64,000 nucleotides of DNA from Cohnella fermenti (GCF_004801405.1 NZ_SSOB01000038.1:1-64000), one strand, 5' to 3'; numbered from the stretch's first letter, positions 15,904 to 25,116 are shown. Notes: generated by a model from the sequence alone, not told the origin. Numbers and translations are program-made.

Positions 15904-17295
15904 TTGAGAGTCGTACTGCTGTCGGGAGGTTCTGGCAAGAGGCTGTGGCCGCTATCCAACGATATGAGATCGAAGCAGTTTCTGCCCCTGCTCAAGGATG
16001 AGAATGATTTTCCCGAATCCATGGTCCAGAGAGTCTGGAGGCAGTTGGAGGAGGCGGGATTCACGGACGACAGGTACATCGCGACGGGGAAGTCGCAGGC
16101 CGAGTCGATTCTGAATCAGTTGGGCATGGACGTGCCTATCATTATCGAGCCGGAGCGGAGGGACACCTTCCCGGCGATCGCGTTGGCGGCGTCCTATCTG
16201 TACTCCGTGGAAAATGCCGCGTTGGACGAGGTGGTGGCGGTTATGCCGGTCGACCCGTACGTGGAGTCCTCCTTCTTCGGACATATCGGGCGGTTGGAGT
16301 CGCTGCTTCGGCAATCGGATGCTCAATTGGCCCTGATGGGGGTCGTGCCGCACGAGCCTTCGGAGAACTTCGGCTACATCGTTCCGGATAAGGAGCGGGA
16401 GAGGGACGCCGGACCGTTCCCCGTCAAAGCGTTCAAAGAAAAACCTCGCAAAGAAGAAGCGGAAGCCTTGATCGAACAAGGCGCGCTTTGGAACTGCGGG
16501 GTTTTTGCATTCCGGCTGGGGGAATTGATCAACAAGCTGCTGGAGCTGGGCATGCCGATTCGGTATGACGAGCTGCTCGGTCATTATCACCGGCTCCCGA
16601 AGATCAGCTTCGACTACGAGGTGGTCGAGAAGCTGGAGCGCATTGTGGCTCTGCCTTACAGCGGGCAATGGAAGGATCTCGGCACCTGGGAGTCGCTGAC
16701 CCATGAGATCGATGCGGCGGTGTCCGGACGAGGTTATGTGTCCGCGGACTCTGCGAATTCGCATCTGATTAACGAATTGGACATTCCGGTTGTCGTGATC
16801 GGCCTGCCCGAGGTTATTGTCGCGGCGAGCGCCGACGGGATTCTGGTGGCCGACAAGGCGAAGAGCGCTCGCATCAAGGAATTAAGCGATCAGATGATCA
16901 ACACCCCGATGTATGTGGAACGACGCTGGGGCTCGTACCGGACGATCGACTTCATCCGCTGCGAGGACGGCATCGACGTGATGACGAAGCGGGTGCGCAT
17001 CCGCCAAGGGAAGGGGCTCAGCTACCAGTTCCATCGCCATCGGGCGGAGATGTGGACGGTGCTCTCCGGAGTCGGGGAGATCGTGCTGGGCAAGGAGATT
17101 CGGAGCGTTGGAGCCGGAGAGGTTGTTGTCGTTCCGGCAGGCGTCGAGCATGCGATCAGAGCGCTGACGGATCTGGAGCTCATCGAGGTGCAGCGAGGAA
17201 GCGTAATCGCGGAGGATGACATCGTTCGGCTGAGCATGAGCTGGAACGATATCGAACGGATGATCTTGCGCGAGACAGGAGTGGCGGAGAGATAG
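15904..17295 (+). CDS. manC: Mannose-1-phosphate guanylyltransferase / mannose-6-phosphate isomerase (type II)
   Basis: 463 residues. The N-terminal nucleotidyltransferase has LLSGGSGKRLWPLSNDMRSKQFLPLL, with FVEKP-like FKEKPRKEEAE. The C-terminal cupin domain (about 340-455) has QFHRHRAEMWTVLSGVGEI, the isomerase metal site. The bifunctional enzyme makes GDP-mannose, a precursor of the repeat unit. The TTG at 15904 is 7 bases from AAGGAGG; an ATG at 15898 lies directly on the ribosome site and is less likely. Confidence 0.92.
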   Translation: MRVVLLSGGSGKRLWPLSNDMRSKQFLPLLKDENDFPESMVQRVWRQLEEAGFTDDRYIATGKSQAESILNQLGMDVPIIIEPERRDTFPAIALAASYLYSVENAALDEVVAVMPVDPYVESSFFGHIGRLESLLRQSDAQLALMGVVPHEPSENFGYIVPDKERERDAGPFPVKAFKEKPRKEEAEALIEQGALWNCGVFAFRLGELINKLLELGMPIRYDELLGHYHRLPKISFDYEVVEKLERIVALPYSGQWKDLGTWESLTHEIDAAVSGRGYVSADSANSHLINELDIPVVVIGLPEVIVAASADGILVADKAKSARIKELSDQMINTPMYVERRWGSYRTIDFIRCEDGIDVMTKRVRIRQGKGLSYQFHRHRAEMWTVLSGVGEIVLGKEIRSVGAGEVVVVPAGVEHAIRALTDLELIEVQRGSVIAEDDIVRLSMSWNDIERMILRETGVAER

Positions 17296-17336
17296 AGCCG
17301 GCCGGCATAGGAGAAATTTAAGAGAGAAGGTGCAAG

Positions 17337-18620
17337 ATGAGACACATCTTTATCCTGGGCTCCAAGGGGATTCCGGCACGGTATGGGGGCTTCGAGACGT
17401 TCGTCGACCAGCTCACGGCCCGCAGGAGAAGCCCGGAGCTGCGTTACCATGTGGCGTGCCTGGATACGAAGAACCGGGAAACCGAGCATAACGGAGCGAG
17501 ATGCTTCCACGTCGCGGTACCGAAGATCGGCCCGGCGAGAGCGGTCCTGTACGATGTTCTCGCCTTAAGAAGAACCATACGCTATATCCGCAAGAACGGT
17601 CTGACGGACTGCGCCATCTACCTGCTGGCGTGCCGCATCGGGCCGTTCTTGCCCTTGTGCAAGCGGCAGCTCGAGAAGCTCGGGGTTCCGCTCTGCGTGA
17701 ACCCGGACGGCCAGGAATGGAAGCGAAGCAAGTGGAATGCGGCGATCAAGCGGTACTGGAAGCTGTCGGAGCGGCTGACGATCAAACACGCGGACCGGGT
17801 GATCTGCGACTCGCGGGCGATCGAAGGATTTATCCGCGAGGAGTATTCGGCGTACCGGCCGGTCACGGAGTATATCTCCTACGGTGCGGATCGGACCCCG
17901 TCGAGGCTCCCCGACGATGCGGACTCGCTGCTTCTCTGGATGAACCTGCATAGACTGAAGCGAAGCGGCTTCTACTTGATGGTCGGGAGGTTCGTTCCGG
18001 AGAACAACTACGAGCTCGTTATTCGCGAGTTCATGCAATCCTCCTCGAAGCGGGACCTGGTCATCATCTCGAACGTGGAGCATAACTCGTTCTACGAGGC
18101 GATCCGCAAGCGGACCGGCTTCGAGAGCGATCCTCGCATCAAGTTCGTCGGCACGGTTTACGATCAGGAGCTGCTGAAGAAAATCCGCGAGACGGCGTAC
18201 GGCTACATTCACGGGCATGAGGTCGGCGGGACGAATCCGTCCCTGCTCGAGGCGCTGGCCGCGACGAAGGTGAACCTGCTGCTGAAGGTCGTCTTCAATC
18301 TGGAGGTCGGCGGAGACGGAGCGGTCTACTTCAAGGCGAACGAAGGCTCGCTGCGGAACCTGATCCACGGCATGGACGCGATGAACGAGAGCTTCGTTCA
18401 TTACTTGCAGCACAAGGCGAAGCAGCGCATCGCGGACGAATACGACTGGGACAGCATCGTTCATCAGTACGAACAGTATTTCCATCAACCGTTCACCGAG
18501 AATGCGAAGGAGAAGGAGGCGAGCTTGCTTGAGAGGAATTTTGCTGGCCGGAGGAAGCGGGACGAGGCTGTACCCGCTGACGAAGTCCGTGTCGAAGCAA
18601 CTGCTGCCGATCTACGATAA
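17337..18620 (+). CDS. Glycosyltransferase with DUF1972 N-terminus (rhamnosyltransferase-like)
   Basis: 427 residues. [24 protein letters not shown] is the start of the DUF1972 domain that precedes a GT-B C-terminal half here ([38 protein letters not shown]). Relatives transfer rhamnose or glucose in O-antigen and capsule synthesis. AGAAGG is 6 bases upstream of ATG. The gene overlaps the next one by 92 bases; its last 30 residues are charged and probably dispensable. Placed just before the dTDP-sugar genes, rhamnosyl transfer is a fair guess. Confidence 0.85.
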   Translation: MRHIFILGSKGIPARYGGFETFVDQLTARRRSPELRYHVACLDTKNRETEHNGARCFHVAVPKIGPARAVLYDVLALRRTIRYIRKNGLTDCAIYLLACRIGPFLPLCKRQLEKLGVPLCVNPDGQEWKRSKWNAAIKRYWKLSERLTIKHADRVICDSRAIEGFIREEYSAYRPVTEYISYGADRTPSRLPDDADSLLLWMNLHRLKRSGFYLMVGRFVPENNYELVIREFMQSSSKRDLVIISNVEHNSFYEAIRKRTGFESDPRIKFVGTVYDQELLKKIRETAYGYIHGHEVGGTNPSLLEALAATKVNLLLKVVFNLEVGGDGAVYFKANEGSLRNLIHGMDAMNESFVHYLQHKAKQRIADEYDWDSIVHQYEQYFHQPFTENAKEKEASLLERNFAGRRKRDEAVPADEVRVEATAADLR

Positions 18621-19422
18621 ACCGATGATTTATTACCCGTTGTCCGTGCTGATGCTCGCAGGCATCCGGGACATCCTCATCATCTCGACTCCCCAGGACC
18701 TGCCGAGGTTCGAGCAGCTTCTCGGCGACGGCTCGCAGTGGGGAATCTCCCTCAGCTACGAAGATCAGCCTTCGCCGGACGGCATCGCGCAGGCGTTCGT
18801 CATCGGGGAGCGCTTCATCGGCGGCGACAGCGTCGCGCTTATTCTGGGAGACAATCTGTTCCACGGGCACGGTCTGACCGAGCTGCTCCACAATGCCATT
18901 CGGCGCAACCGGGGAGCGACGGTGTTCGGCTATGCGGTGAAGGACCCGGAGCGCTTCGGGGTCGTCGACTTCGATCCGGACGGCCGGGTGCTGTCGATCG
19001 AGGAGAAGCCGAACAAGCCGACGTCCCAATACGCGGTGACGGGGCTGTACCTGTACGACAACCGCGTGGCGGACATCGTTCGGAGCATCAAGCCGTCCGC
19101 CCGCGGCGAGCTGGAGATTACCGACGTGAACAAGGCGTATCTGCAGCGGGGAGATCTGCGGGTGGAACTGCTCGGAAGAGGCTACACGTGGCTCGACTCC
19201 GGGACGCACGAGTCGCTGCTCGAAGCGTCGCAATTCATCGAGACGATCGAGAAGCGCCAGAGCCTGAAGATCGCCTGTCTGGAGGAGATCGCCTACTTAT
19301 GCGGCTATATCGACGCCGACCAGGTCAGGGAGCTGGCGAAGCCGATGGCCAAGAACGAGTACGGTCAATACCTGCTCCGGCTTGCGTCGCGGCGGCCGCT
19401 TCACGCCAGAGCTTATGTCTGA
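18529..19422 (+). CDS. rfbA: Glucose-1-phosphate thymidylyltransferase
   Basis: 297 residues. [45 protein letters not shown] is diagnostic for RmlA/RfbA, followed by [11 protein letters not shown] and [22 protein letters not shown]. It makes dTDP-glucose from glucose-1-phosphate and dTTP, the first step of dTDP-sugar synthesis. The TTG at 18529 is 9 bases from AAGGAGG and fits the usual family start; it lies inside the end of the preceding gene. Confidence 0.95.
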   Translation: MRGILLAGGSGTRLYPLTKSVSKQLLPIYDKPMIYYPLSVLMLAGIRDILIISTPQDLPRFEQLLGDGSQWGISLSYEDQPSPDGIAQAFVIGERFIGGDSVALILGDNLFHGHGLTELLHNAIRRNRGATVFGYAVKDPERFGVVDFDPDGRVLSIEEKPNKPTSQYAVTGLYLYDNRVADIVRSIKPSARGELEITDVNKAYLQRGDLRVELLGRGYTWLDSGTHESLLEASQFIETIEKRQSLKIACLEEIAYLCGYIDADQVRELAKPMAKNEYGQYLLRLASRRPLHARAYV

Positions 19423-19453
19423 CTACCTTAATGTGGACAAAGGAGACGAATCG

Positions 19454-20443
19454 ATGAAGCTGCTAGTGACCGGAGGAGCGGGGTTTATCGGGAGCCAGTT
19501 CATCCGTTATATGATCGCCAAGCACCCGGAATATAGCTTGGTGAATCTCGACAAGCTGACCTATGCGGGCAATCTTGCCAACTTGACGGAGCTCGCCGGG
19601 AACGCCGCCTATTCGTTCGTCCGCGGCGATATCGCGGACAAGGAGCTTGTCGCAAGGCTGATCGGCGAAGGCGGCTTCGATGCCGTCGTCAACTTCGCGG
19701 CCGAGTCCCACGTGGACCGCAGCATCGAGGACGCAGCGGTGTTCGTGCGGACGAACGTGCTCGGCACGCAGACGCTGCTCGAAGCCTCCCGCGAGGCGGG
19801 CGTGAAGAAGTACGTGCAGATCTCGACGGACGAGGTGTACGGCACTCTCGGCGAGAGCGGGTTCTTCACCGAGGACACGCCGCTCGCGCCGAACAGCCCT
19901 TATTCCGCGAGCAAAGCAGGCGCCGACCTGCTTGTTCGCGCCTACGGCGAGACCTACGGGATGAACGTCAATATTACTCGCTGCTCGAACAATTACGGCC
20001 CGTATCATTTTCCGGAGAAGCTGATTCCCCTCTTGATTACGAACGCGATGGAGGACAAGCCGATTCCGGTGTACGGCGACGGCCTCTACGTTCGCGACTG
20101 GCTGCACGTGCGCGACCATGCGAGGGCGATCGACCTCGTGCTGCATGAAGGCAGACCGGGCGAGGTGTACAATGTCGGCGGCCGCAACGAACGAACGAAT
20201 CTCGATATTGTGAAGGCCGTGCTGAAGCGCCTGGGCAAGCCGGAGAGCCTCATCACGCACGTGGCCGATCGGCTCGGCCATGACCGCCGCTACGCGATCG
20301 ACGCGACGAAGATTCGCAGGGAGCTCGGCTGGGAGCCGACGGTCTTCCTGGAGGAGGGGCTGGCGGAGACGGTCGATTGGTTCGTTCGGAACCGGGAGTG
20401 GTGGCAGAAGAGCAAAGCCGGGGAGAGGTCGTATGGCGCCTAA
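19454..20443 (+). CDS. rfbB: dTDP-glucose 4,6-dehydratase
   Basis: 329 residues. KLLVTGGAGFIGSQFIRYM is the Rossmann NAD site; AAESHVDRSI, ISTDEVYGTL, YSASKAGADLLVRAY (catalytic Tyr/Lys) and RCSNNYGPYHFPEKLIPL are RfbB signatures. It forms dTDP-4-keto-6-deoxyglucose, the branch point for rhamnose and for amino-sugars such as the aminotransferase at 1661 could make. ATG at 19454 has AAAGGAG upstream. It overlaps the next gene by 11 bases. Confidence 0.95.
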   Translation: MKLLVTGGAGFIGSQFIRYMIAKHPEYSLVNLDKLTYAGNLANLTELAGNAAYSFVRGDIADKELVARLIGEGGFDAVVNFAAESHVDRSIEDAAVFVRTNVLGTQTLLEASREAGVKKYVQISTDEVYGTLGESGFFTEDTPLAPNSPYSASKAGADLLVRAYGETYGMNVNITRCSNNYGPYHFPEKLIPLLITNAMEDKPIPVYGDGLYVRDWLHVRDHARAIDLVLHEGRPGEVYNVGGRNERTNLDIVKAVLKRLGKPESLITHVADRLGHDRRYAIDATKIRRELGWEPTVFLEEGLAETVDWFVRNREWWQKSKAGERSYGA

Positions 20444-21323
20444 AATAGGGAAAGCAGCGGTGACGGGAGCGGGAGGAATGCTCGGCTTCGAGATGGTGAA
20501 GGCGCTGGAGCTTCATGCGGAGCAGACGCTCGCGTGGGACCGGGCCGCTCTTGATGTGACGGACCTGGAGGCCGTGCTCGCGCGGTTCCGCGAGACTCGT
20601 CCGGAGGCTGTCGTCCATGCGGCCGCCTATACGAAGGTCGATCAGGCGGAGGCGGAGCCGGATGCCGCATTCCGGGTGAATGCGATCGGAGCGCGCAACG
20701 TCGCTCTGGCGGCGGCGGAGGTCGGAGCGAAGATGGTGTACGTCAGCACGGATTATGTGTTCCCCGGGACGAGCGGTACGCCTTATTGCGAATACGAGGA
20801 GACGAGCCCCGTCAATGTGTACGGGGACTCGAAGCGGGCCGGCGAATGGATGGCGGCGGGATTGCTTGAGGAGCTCTTCATTGTGCGGACCTCCTGGCTG
20901 TACGGGGAGCACGGCCCGAACTTCGTGAGGACGATGCTGAAGCTGGCGGAGAAGGGAGAGCCGATCCGCGTTGTCGGCGACCAGATCGGCTGCCCGACCT
21001 ATGCCGCGGATGTGGCGGAGACGATCGTCCGGCTGCTCCGGACGGACAAGTACGGGACGTACCATGCGGCGAATTCGGGAGCTTGCTCCTGGTACGAGTT
21101 CGCGGAGCGGATCTTCGGGCTGACGGGAATCTCCGCCGACCTGTCCGCGGTCACGTCGGAGCAGTTCAAGCGACCGGCCGCACGGCCGGCTTATTCGGTG
21201 CTGGATTCGATGGCGCTCCGGATCAACGGCTTCCCGCCGATGAGGGCATGGGAGGATGCGCTGAAGGAGTTCCTGTATCGCCAACGTCTTCTCAGACGGG
21301 AATCGAGGCCGATCGAATGCTGA
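20433..21323 (+). CDS. rfbD: dTDP-4-dehydrorhamnose reductase family protein
   Basis: 296 residues. AAVTGAGGMLGFEMVKAL (NADPH site), HAAAYTKVDQAEAEPDAAFRVNA, VYVSTDYVFPGTSGTPYCEYE and SPVNVYGDSKRAGEW with the YxxxK-like pair define the RmlD family. It reduces dTDP-4-keto-rhamnose to dTDP-L-rhamnose. The 3,5-epimerase RfbC that should act between RfbB and RfbD is not in the window, so either it is elsewhere or a different 6-deoxy-hexose is made. Genes rfbA-rfbB-rfbD are close and co-directional. Confidence 0.9.
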   Translation: MAPKIGKAAVTGAGGMLGFEMVKALELHAEQTLAWDRAALDVTDLEAVLARFRETRPEAVVHAAAYTKVDQAEAEPDAAFRVNAIGARNVALAAAEVGAKMVYVSTDYVFPGTSGTPYCEYEETSPVNVYGDSKRAGEWMAAGLLEELFIVRTSWLYGEHGPNFVRTMLKLAEKGEPIRVVGDQIGCPTYAADVAETIVRLLRTDKYGTYHAANSGACSWYEFAERIFGLTGISADLSAVTSEQFKRPAARPAYSVLDSMALRINGFPPMRAWEDALKEFLYRQRLLRRESRPIEC

Positions 21324-22483
21324 CCATCGAGCTGCTAGAGAGATCCTATAGCCGTCGAACGCCGCTGCTCAAGGCGGAGCGGGACTTCCAAGCGTCGCTG
21401 GAAGAGATCGGGCGGCAAGGAGTCGCGGGTCCGATCTATCAGATTCTGAAGGAGAACGGCAGTCTGCACGAGGTTCCGGACTTCTACCGCGAAGGCCTGG
21501 AGAAGATGAGGGACTTCAGCGCATACGGGAACCTGCTGGTCAAGAGCCATGCGGACCGGATTCTGGAGGGGCTGGAGCGGGAGGGGATTCCCACTATCGC
21601 GCTTAAGGGGATCTGGCTCTCCGAACGGCTCTACGGGAGCATGGGAGTCCGTCCGACGGCCGATATCGACCTGCTCGTCCGGGAAGAGCAGTTGGAGGAC
21701 GCTTCGAAGCTTCTCTATTCGCTCGGCTTCGAGAATGCGGATATCGAGAGGCATAACTCCTATCACCGCATGTTCGGCAAGAGGAACCCGGGCACGCAGA
21801 GTCCGATCTTCGTGGAACTGCATTGGCATGTGATTCAGACGGATTATTGCCGGATGGAATGCTCCCGTCTCTGGGAGCATTCCAAGCCGCTCGGCTCCTA
21901 CGAGCACATTCGGGAGCTGTCCGCGCCGGACCTGTTCTACACGATGTGCCTGCATGGGGCGAAGCATCACATGTCCTCTCTGAAGCATGTGCTGGATATC
22001 GCCAGAATGATCCATCTCTTCGGTCCGCAGATCAGCTACGAGAGTCTGCTGCAGCGCGCACGGGAGGATCAGCTATACGGCATGGTCGTCATGGCCCTGT
22101 CCGTCGCTTACCGCGAGCTGCCGCATCTCTCCCGCCTGAAGACTTTCGGCGCGCTGAGAACCTGGTTCCCTTGGGATCAGGAGCTGGCGGCGAAGAAGGA
22201 CGAGGATTACCGGCATTACCGCTTCAAGGGCGTCACTTATTACGTCTACCAGTCTCTGTTCGCCATGGGCAAGCTGGACCTTCCGAGCCATCGGGCGCTG
22301 TTCCTCTGGAGGTCCGTGTTCCCGCATCCGGAGATGATCCGCGTCTATCTCGGGCGCCCGGAGACGGACTCCGGCTTCCAGTTGTACGCGAGATGGCTGG
22401 GACGATTCTGGCTGATGAGAGGCCATAGAACCGGGAGCGCGCCCGCTTCCGGCATCCTGCTTCAAGGGGACGACAAGCGATGA
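21317..22483 (+). CDS. Nucleotidyltransferase-fold protein (NTP_transf_5 family)
   Basis: 388 residues. IPTIALKGIWLSERLYGSMGVRPTADIDLLVRE is the family's active-site region: the G(I/S)-x-D-x-D/LLV pattern supplies metal-binding aspartates. HSYHRMFGKRN ... FVELHWHV follows. Members lie next to lasso-peptide genes with HprK-like kinases, and next to PqqD/HprK pairs in polysaccharide loci of other bacteria; their reaction is unknown. It overlaps rfbD as ATGCTGA, so it belongs to the glycan operon, but its family association points to the peptide cluster 1.5 kb downstream. Confidence 0.7.
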   Translation: MLTIELLERSYSRRTPLLKAERDFQASLEEIGRQGVAGPIYQILKENGSLHEVPDFYREGLEKMRDFSAYGNLLVKSHADRILEGLEREGIPTIALKGIWLSERLYGSMGVRPTADIDLLVREEQLEDASKLLYSLGFENADIERHNSYHRMFGKRNPGTQSPIFVELHWHVIQTDYCRMECSRLWEHSKPLGSYEHIRELSAPDLFYTMCLHGAKHHMSSLKHVLDIARMIHLFGPQISYESLLQRAREDQLYGMVVMALSVAYRELPHLSRLKTFGALRTWFPWDQELAAKKDEDYRHYRFKGVTYYVYQSLFAMGKLDLPSHRALFLWRSVFPHPEMIRVYLGRPETDSGFQLYARWLGRFWLMRGHRTGSAPASGILLQGDDKR

Positions 22484-23478
22484 AGAGAATGAAGAGCGGC
22501 AACGGCAGCATTAAGAGCAGGGGGAAGGGCAAGGGAAGGCGATGGCTGTGGATCAGCCTCTCGGTCATTGTCTTGCTGGCGGTCGGCAGCGTTGGCGTTG
22601 CCGGCTATTTTTATTGGTCGGTGAAGGAGACCGCGAGCGAGATTTATCAACCGCTGCCGTCGGACCGGCCGCGCTACGTGAGCAGCGACAAGGATGTTCC
22701 GGCCGCGGCCGCTCCGGTCGAGACCGAGAAGCTGAACCCGTTCTCCGTCCTGCTGCTTGGAGTCGACGAGCGGCAGAACGACAGAGGCCGATCGGACACG
22801 ATCATGGTGATGACGGTCAATCCGGCCAGCAAGAAAGTGTTCATGTTCAACATTCCGCGAGATACGCGCACAGAGCTCGCGCTGCGGGGAACCGAGGACA
22901 AAATCAATCATGCCTACGCCTACAATGGCATCGAGGGCTCTCTCGCGACCGTCGAGAAATTCATCGATATGCCGATCGACTACTACGTGGAAGTGAACAT
23001 GGAGGGCTTCAAGCTTATCGTCGATACGCTGGATGGAGTCAACGTGGACAATCCGTTCGAGTTCGATTACGAAGGAGAGACGTTCCCGGAAGGGCTTCAG
23101 CATCTGAACGGGGATCAGGCGCTCAAGTTCTCCCGCATGCGCTATGACGATCCGAGGGGCGACTTCGGGCGCAACGACAGGCAGAAGCAGGTCGTTCAGG
23201 ACGTCATCAGGCGGGCGACGAAGTGGACCAACACGAGTTCGCTGCCGTCCATTCTCCATGCGATCGGGGACCATGTGCGGACGAACCTGGCGTTCGGCGA
23301 GCTGCAGGATCTCGTGCTTAAGTACAGGAAGAACCTGAACGACATCGAGAGCACCTTCGTTCAAGGCCAAGGCACGATGATCGGCGGCATCTACTACTAT
23401 ATTGTCGATCAGACGGAGCGAGACCGCATTCATGAGGCCATGAAGCAGCAGCTGCTAACGAACTTCACGGAGGGATGA
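22480..23478 (+). CDS. LytR-CpsA-Psr family cell-wall glycopolymer ligase
   Basis: 332 residues. A Lys/Arg-rich cytoplasmic start and one helix (about 23-47) precede the LCP domain: LLLGVDERQNDRGRSDTIMVMTVNP, FNIPRDTRTEL, NHAYAYNG and DNPFEFDYEGETFPEGLQHLNGDQALKFSRMRYDDPRGDFGRNDRQKQV. The conserved Arg and Asp residues that bind the polyprenyl diphosphate are all present. LCP enzymes move the finished polymer from its lipid carrier to peptidoglycan, so the glycan of this operon is probably wall-attached. Starts by an ATGA overlap with the gene before. Confidence 0.92.
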   Translation: MKRMKSGNGSIKSRGKGKGRRWLWISLSVIVLLAVGSVGVAGYFYWSVKETASEIYQPLPSDRPRYVSSDKDVPAAAAPVETEKLNPFSVLLLGVDERQNDRGRSDTIMVMTVNPASKKVFMFNIPRDTRTELALRGTEDKINHAYAYNGIEGSLATVEKFIDMPIDYYVEVNMEGFKLIVDTLDGVNVDNPFEFDYEGETFPEGLQHLNGDQALKFSRMRYDDPRGDFGRNDRQKQVVQDVIRRATKWTNTSSLPSILHAIGDHVRTNLAFGELQDLVLKYRKNLNDIESTFVQGQGTMIGGIYYYIVDQTERDRIHEAMKQQLLTNFTEG

Positions 23479-24017
23479 CGATGAGCCGGACGACCTTCCT
23501 CCGGGCGTTGGCGGTTGTTCTATGGACCTGCCTGATCTTCGTCTTCTCCTCCGAGCCCTACGAGAAGCAATCCATTCAGCCGCTGCTGCATGAGAAGCTG
23601 GGGGACAGCGGCCTGCTGCAGGCGATGCCGGACCTCGCCATCACCTACAATGACACGACCCTATCGACGCAGCGCGATCCGTTCCAGTTCGTCGAGTTTA
23701 TTTTCCGCAAGGGGGCTCATCTGTTCATGTACGGGGTGCTGGCCGCAGGCTGGAGCCTGCTCCTCGGCGCGAGAGTGAGGGGCGGGCGGCTGCTCGTCCT
23801 CGTCATGGCGGCGGTGGCGCTGACGGCTTCTCTGGACGAGTGGAATCAGTCCCATGTAGCGGGGCGATATTCTCTTCCGAGCGATGTCGGCATCGATATT
23901 GTCGGAGGTTTAATGGGATTTATGTCGGTACAAGTGCTAAATTTGCTACATATTGTGTTGACTAGATACAGATTGTATCATAGAATGGAAACAGTAAAGC
24001 GAGGTGATACAAGTTGA
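23475..24017 (+). CDS. VanZ-like family membrane protein
   Basis: 180 residues with four hydrophobic segments. FRKGAHLFMYGVLAAG, LTASLDEWNQSHVAGRYSLPSDVGIDIVGGLMG is the VanZ-like motif with conserved Lys-His, Asp-Glu and Arg residues. The role of the family is unclear; members accompany cell-wall genes. It overlaps the LCP gene by ATGA. Its last 20 codons cover the operator-promoter of the peptide gene that follows, and its stop overlaps that gene's TTG start, so the C-terminal sequence (LYHRMETVKRGDTS) is dictated by regulatory DNA. Confidence 0.8.
   Translation: MTMSRTTFLRALAVVLWTCLIFVFSSEPYEKQSIQPLLHEKLGDSGLLQAMPDLAITYNDTTLSTQRDPFQFVEFIFRKGAHLFMYGVLAAGWSLLLGARVRGGRLLVLVMAAVALTASLDEWNQSHVAGRYSLPSDVGIDIVGGLMGFMSVQVLNLLHIVLTRYRLYHRMETVKRGDTS
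23958..23986 (+). promoter_or_regulatory. Promoter of the second peptide gene with embedded XRE-type operator
   Basis: TTGACT (23958-23963), 17 bases, TAGAAT (23981-23986), with GATACA-GAT-TGTATC (23965-23979) filling the spacer. Geometry is identical to the sites at 2857-2885 and 4039-4067. It lies within the VanZ coding region, so the peptide cluster can be transcribed both from the glycan operon and from its own promoter. Confidence 0.75.
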
Positions 24018-24205
24018 GAATCTATGTAAAGCCGGAAGTGCTGGTTCATCAGACGGTCGTCTTCGAAGGCCATTCCAACCCGTCGGGCAATCCCGGATGG
24101 CCGGGCGGCGGCTGGGGAGGCCCAGGCGGCGGTTGGGGAGGTTCGGGCCACGGAGGCGGCGGTCCGGGACACGGCGGAGGCGGCGGAGGCCATGGAGGCC
24201 GTTAA
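24014..24205 (+). CDS. Gly-rich short peptide, putative RiPP precursor (copy 2)
   Basis: 63 residues, TTG start with AAGCGAGGTGATA upstream. Residues 1-20 (MRIYVKPEVLVHQTVVFEGH) match copy 1 at 2912: Y-x2-P, VHQ, VVFEGH. The tail is NPSGNPGW followed by repeats of PGGGWGG, GSGHGGGG and GGGGGGHGGR. Tyr-x2-Pro in a short leader is the element recognised by PqqD-like RRE proteins in lasso systems, and such a protein is encoded 0.9 kb downstream, with a kinase and an exporter. It may therefore be a modified, exported glycine-rich peptide, perhaps a matrix or surface component. No lasso core (ring Gly/Cys plus Asp/Glu at 7-9) is evident. Confidence 0.78.
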   Translation: MRIYVKPEVLVHQTVVFEGHSNPSGNPGWPGGGWGGPGGGWGGSGHGGGGPGHGGGGGGHGGR

Positions 24206-24261
24206 GCTCGCGCCGGACGGTTCCGCATGTCGGCATTGCGAGGCAAGCACGCATGGCAGAA

Positions 24262-24289
24262 CGGAAGAGAGAGCATGCTCTCTCTTCCG
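24262..24289 (+). promoter_or_regulatory. Strong hairpin between precursor and kinase genes
   Basis: A perfect 28-base palindrome (CGGAAGAGAGAGCA and its complement) enclosed by GCATTGCG / CGCAATGC-type outer pairing. No U-run follows, so it is more likely an mRNA stabiliser or partial attenuator than a full terminator. That would favour high precursor expression over the enzymes. Confidence 0.55.
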
Positions 24290-24315
24290 CAATGCAGCGC
24301 ATAGGAGGAACACTC

Positions 24316-25116
24316 GTGATCGAGAGATGGCAACGAATCGGCAGCGTGCTGGTCAAGCTGCAGTTGGCGAACGAACGCACGGCGTCCTGCGTCGGGTATA
24401 CGATCGGGGATTCGCACCTGGCTGCGGATTCCGGGATGGTGCCGGATTATACGCTGAAGATCGAGGACGGATACGGAGAGAGCTACGACGAAGTGACTCC
24501 GGTTGCTTACGAGAAGGACGGGGATGGCGGCATCAAGGTGACGAGAGCCGACTTCCGGCTTGAATCCGAAGCGGATCTGAAGACGGCGAGCCTGCGCTTC
24601 CACGACTACTTCGGTCTGCGAACGGGGCTGCTCAACTGGTTAAGCCGAATCCTTGCCCGCCTGAATTGGGGAATGCTGATTCATTCCTCCTGCATCGTTC
24701 AGGACGGACAAGCCTATATATTCTCGGGATATTCCGGCGCCGGCAAGACGACGATCGCTTCGATGTCGCGTCCGAGGCCGATTATGGCCGACGAGACGGC
24801 GCTGGTGGAGCTGTGCGAGGACGGACGGGTGCTGATTCACGATTCTCCGTTCCGCAACGACTTCAAGGAGCCTTACCGCGCGGGGCCCGTCCCGCTTAAG
24901 GGGATCTACCTGATCAAGCAGTCGCCGAACGTCGAGCAGCATCTGATGTCGAAGAGCGCGGCGATGCTCTCCTTGTTCGACAAAATTGTATTCTGGCGCT
25001 TCGAGAGGGACGAGTCGCTCGGACTCATCCGTCAATGTCGGGCGCTGGTGGAACGAATTCCGGTGTACGAGTTGGAGTTCCAGAAGAACGATCGATTCTG
25101 GGAGGCGATCTCATGA
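24316..25116 (+). CDS. HPr-kinase-like protein (HprK-related kinase)
   Basis: 266 residues, GTG with AGGAGG 7 bases upstream. The C-terminal half carries the HprK-type P-loop (YSGAGKTT, K144) after NWGMLIHSSCIVQDGQAYIFSG, then MADETALVEL and a strand-rich end. HPr itself is absent nearby. In paeninodin-type clusters an HprK-like enzyme phosphorylates the precursor peptide, and HprK-related proteins also occur beside PqqD-like proteins in polysaccharide loci. Here the neighbouring peptide, which contains Ser and His, is the likely substrate; this is inference. It overlaps the next gene by ATGA. Confidence 0.8.
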   Translation: MIERWQRIGSVLVKLQLANERTASCVGYTIGDSHLAADSGMVPDYTLKIEDGYGESYDEVTPVAYEKDGDGGIKVTRADFRLESEADLKTASLRFHDYFGLRTGLLNWLSRILARLNWGMLIHSSCIVQDGQAYIFSGYSGAGKTTIASMSRPRPIMADETALVELCEDGRVLIHDSPFRNDFKEPYRAGPVPLKGIYLIKQSPNVEQHLMSKSAAMLSLFDKIVFWRFERDESLGLIRQCRALVERIPVYELEFQKNDRFWEAIS

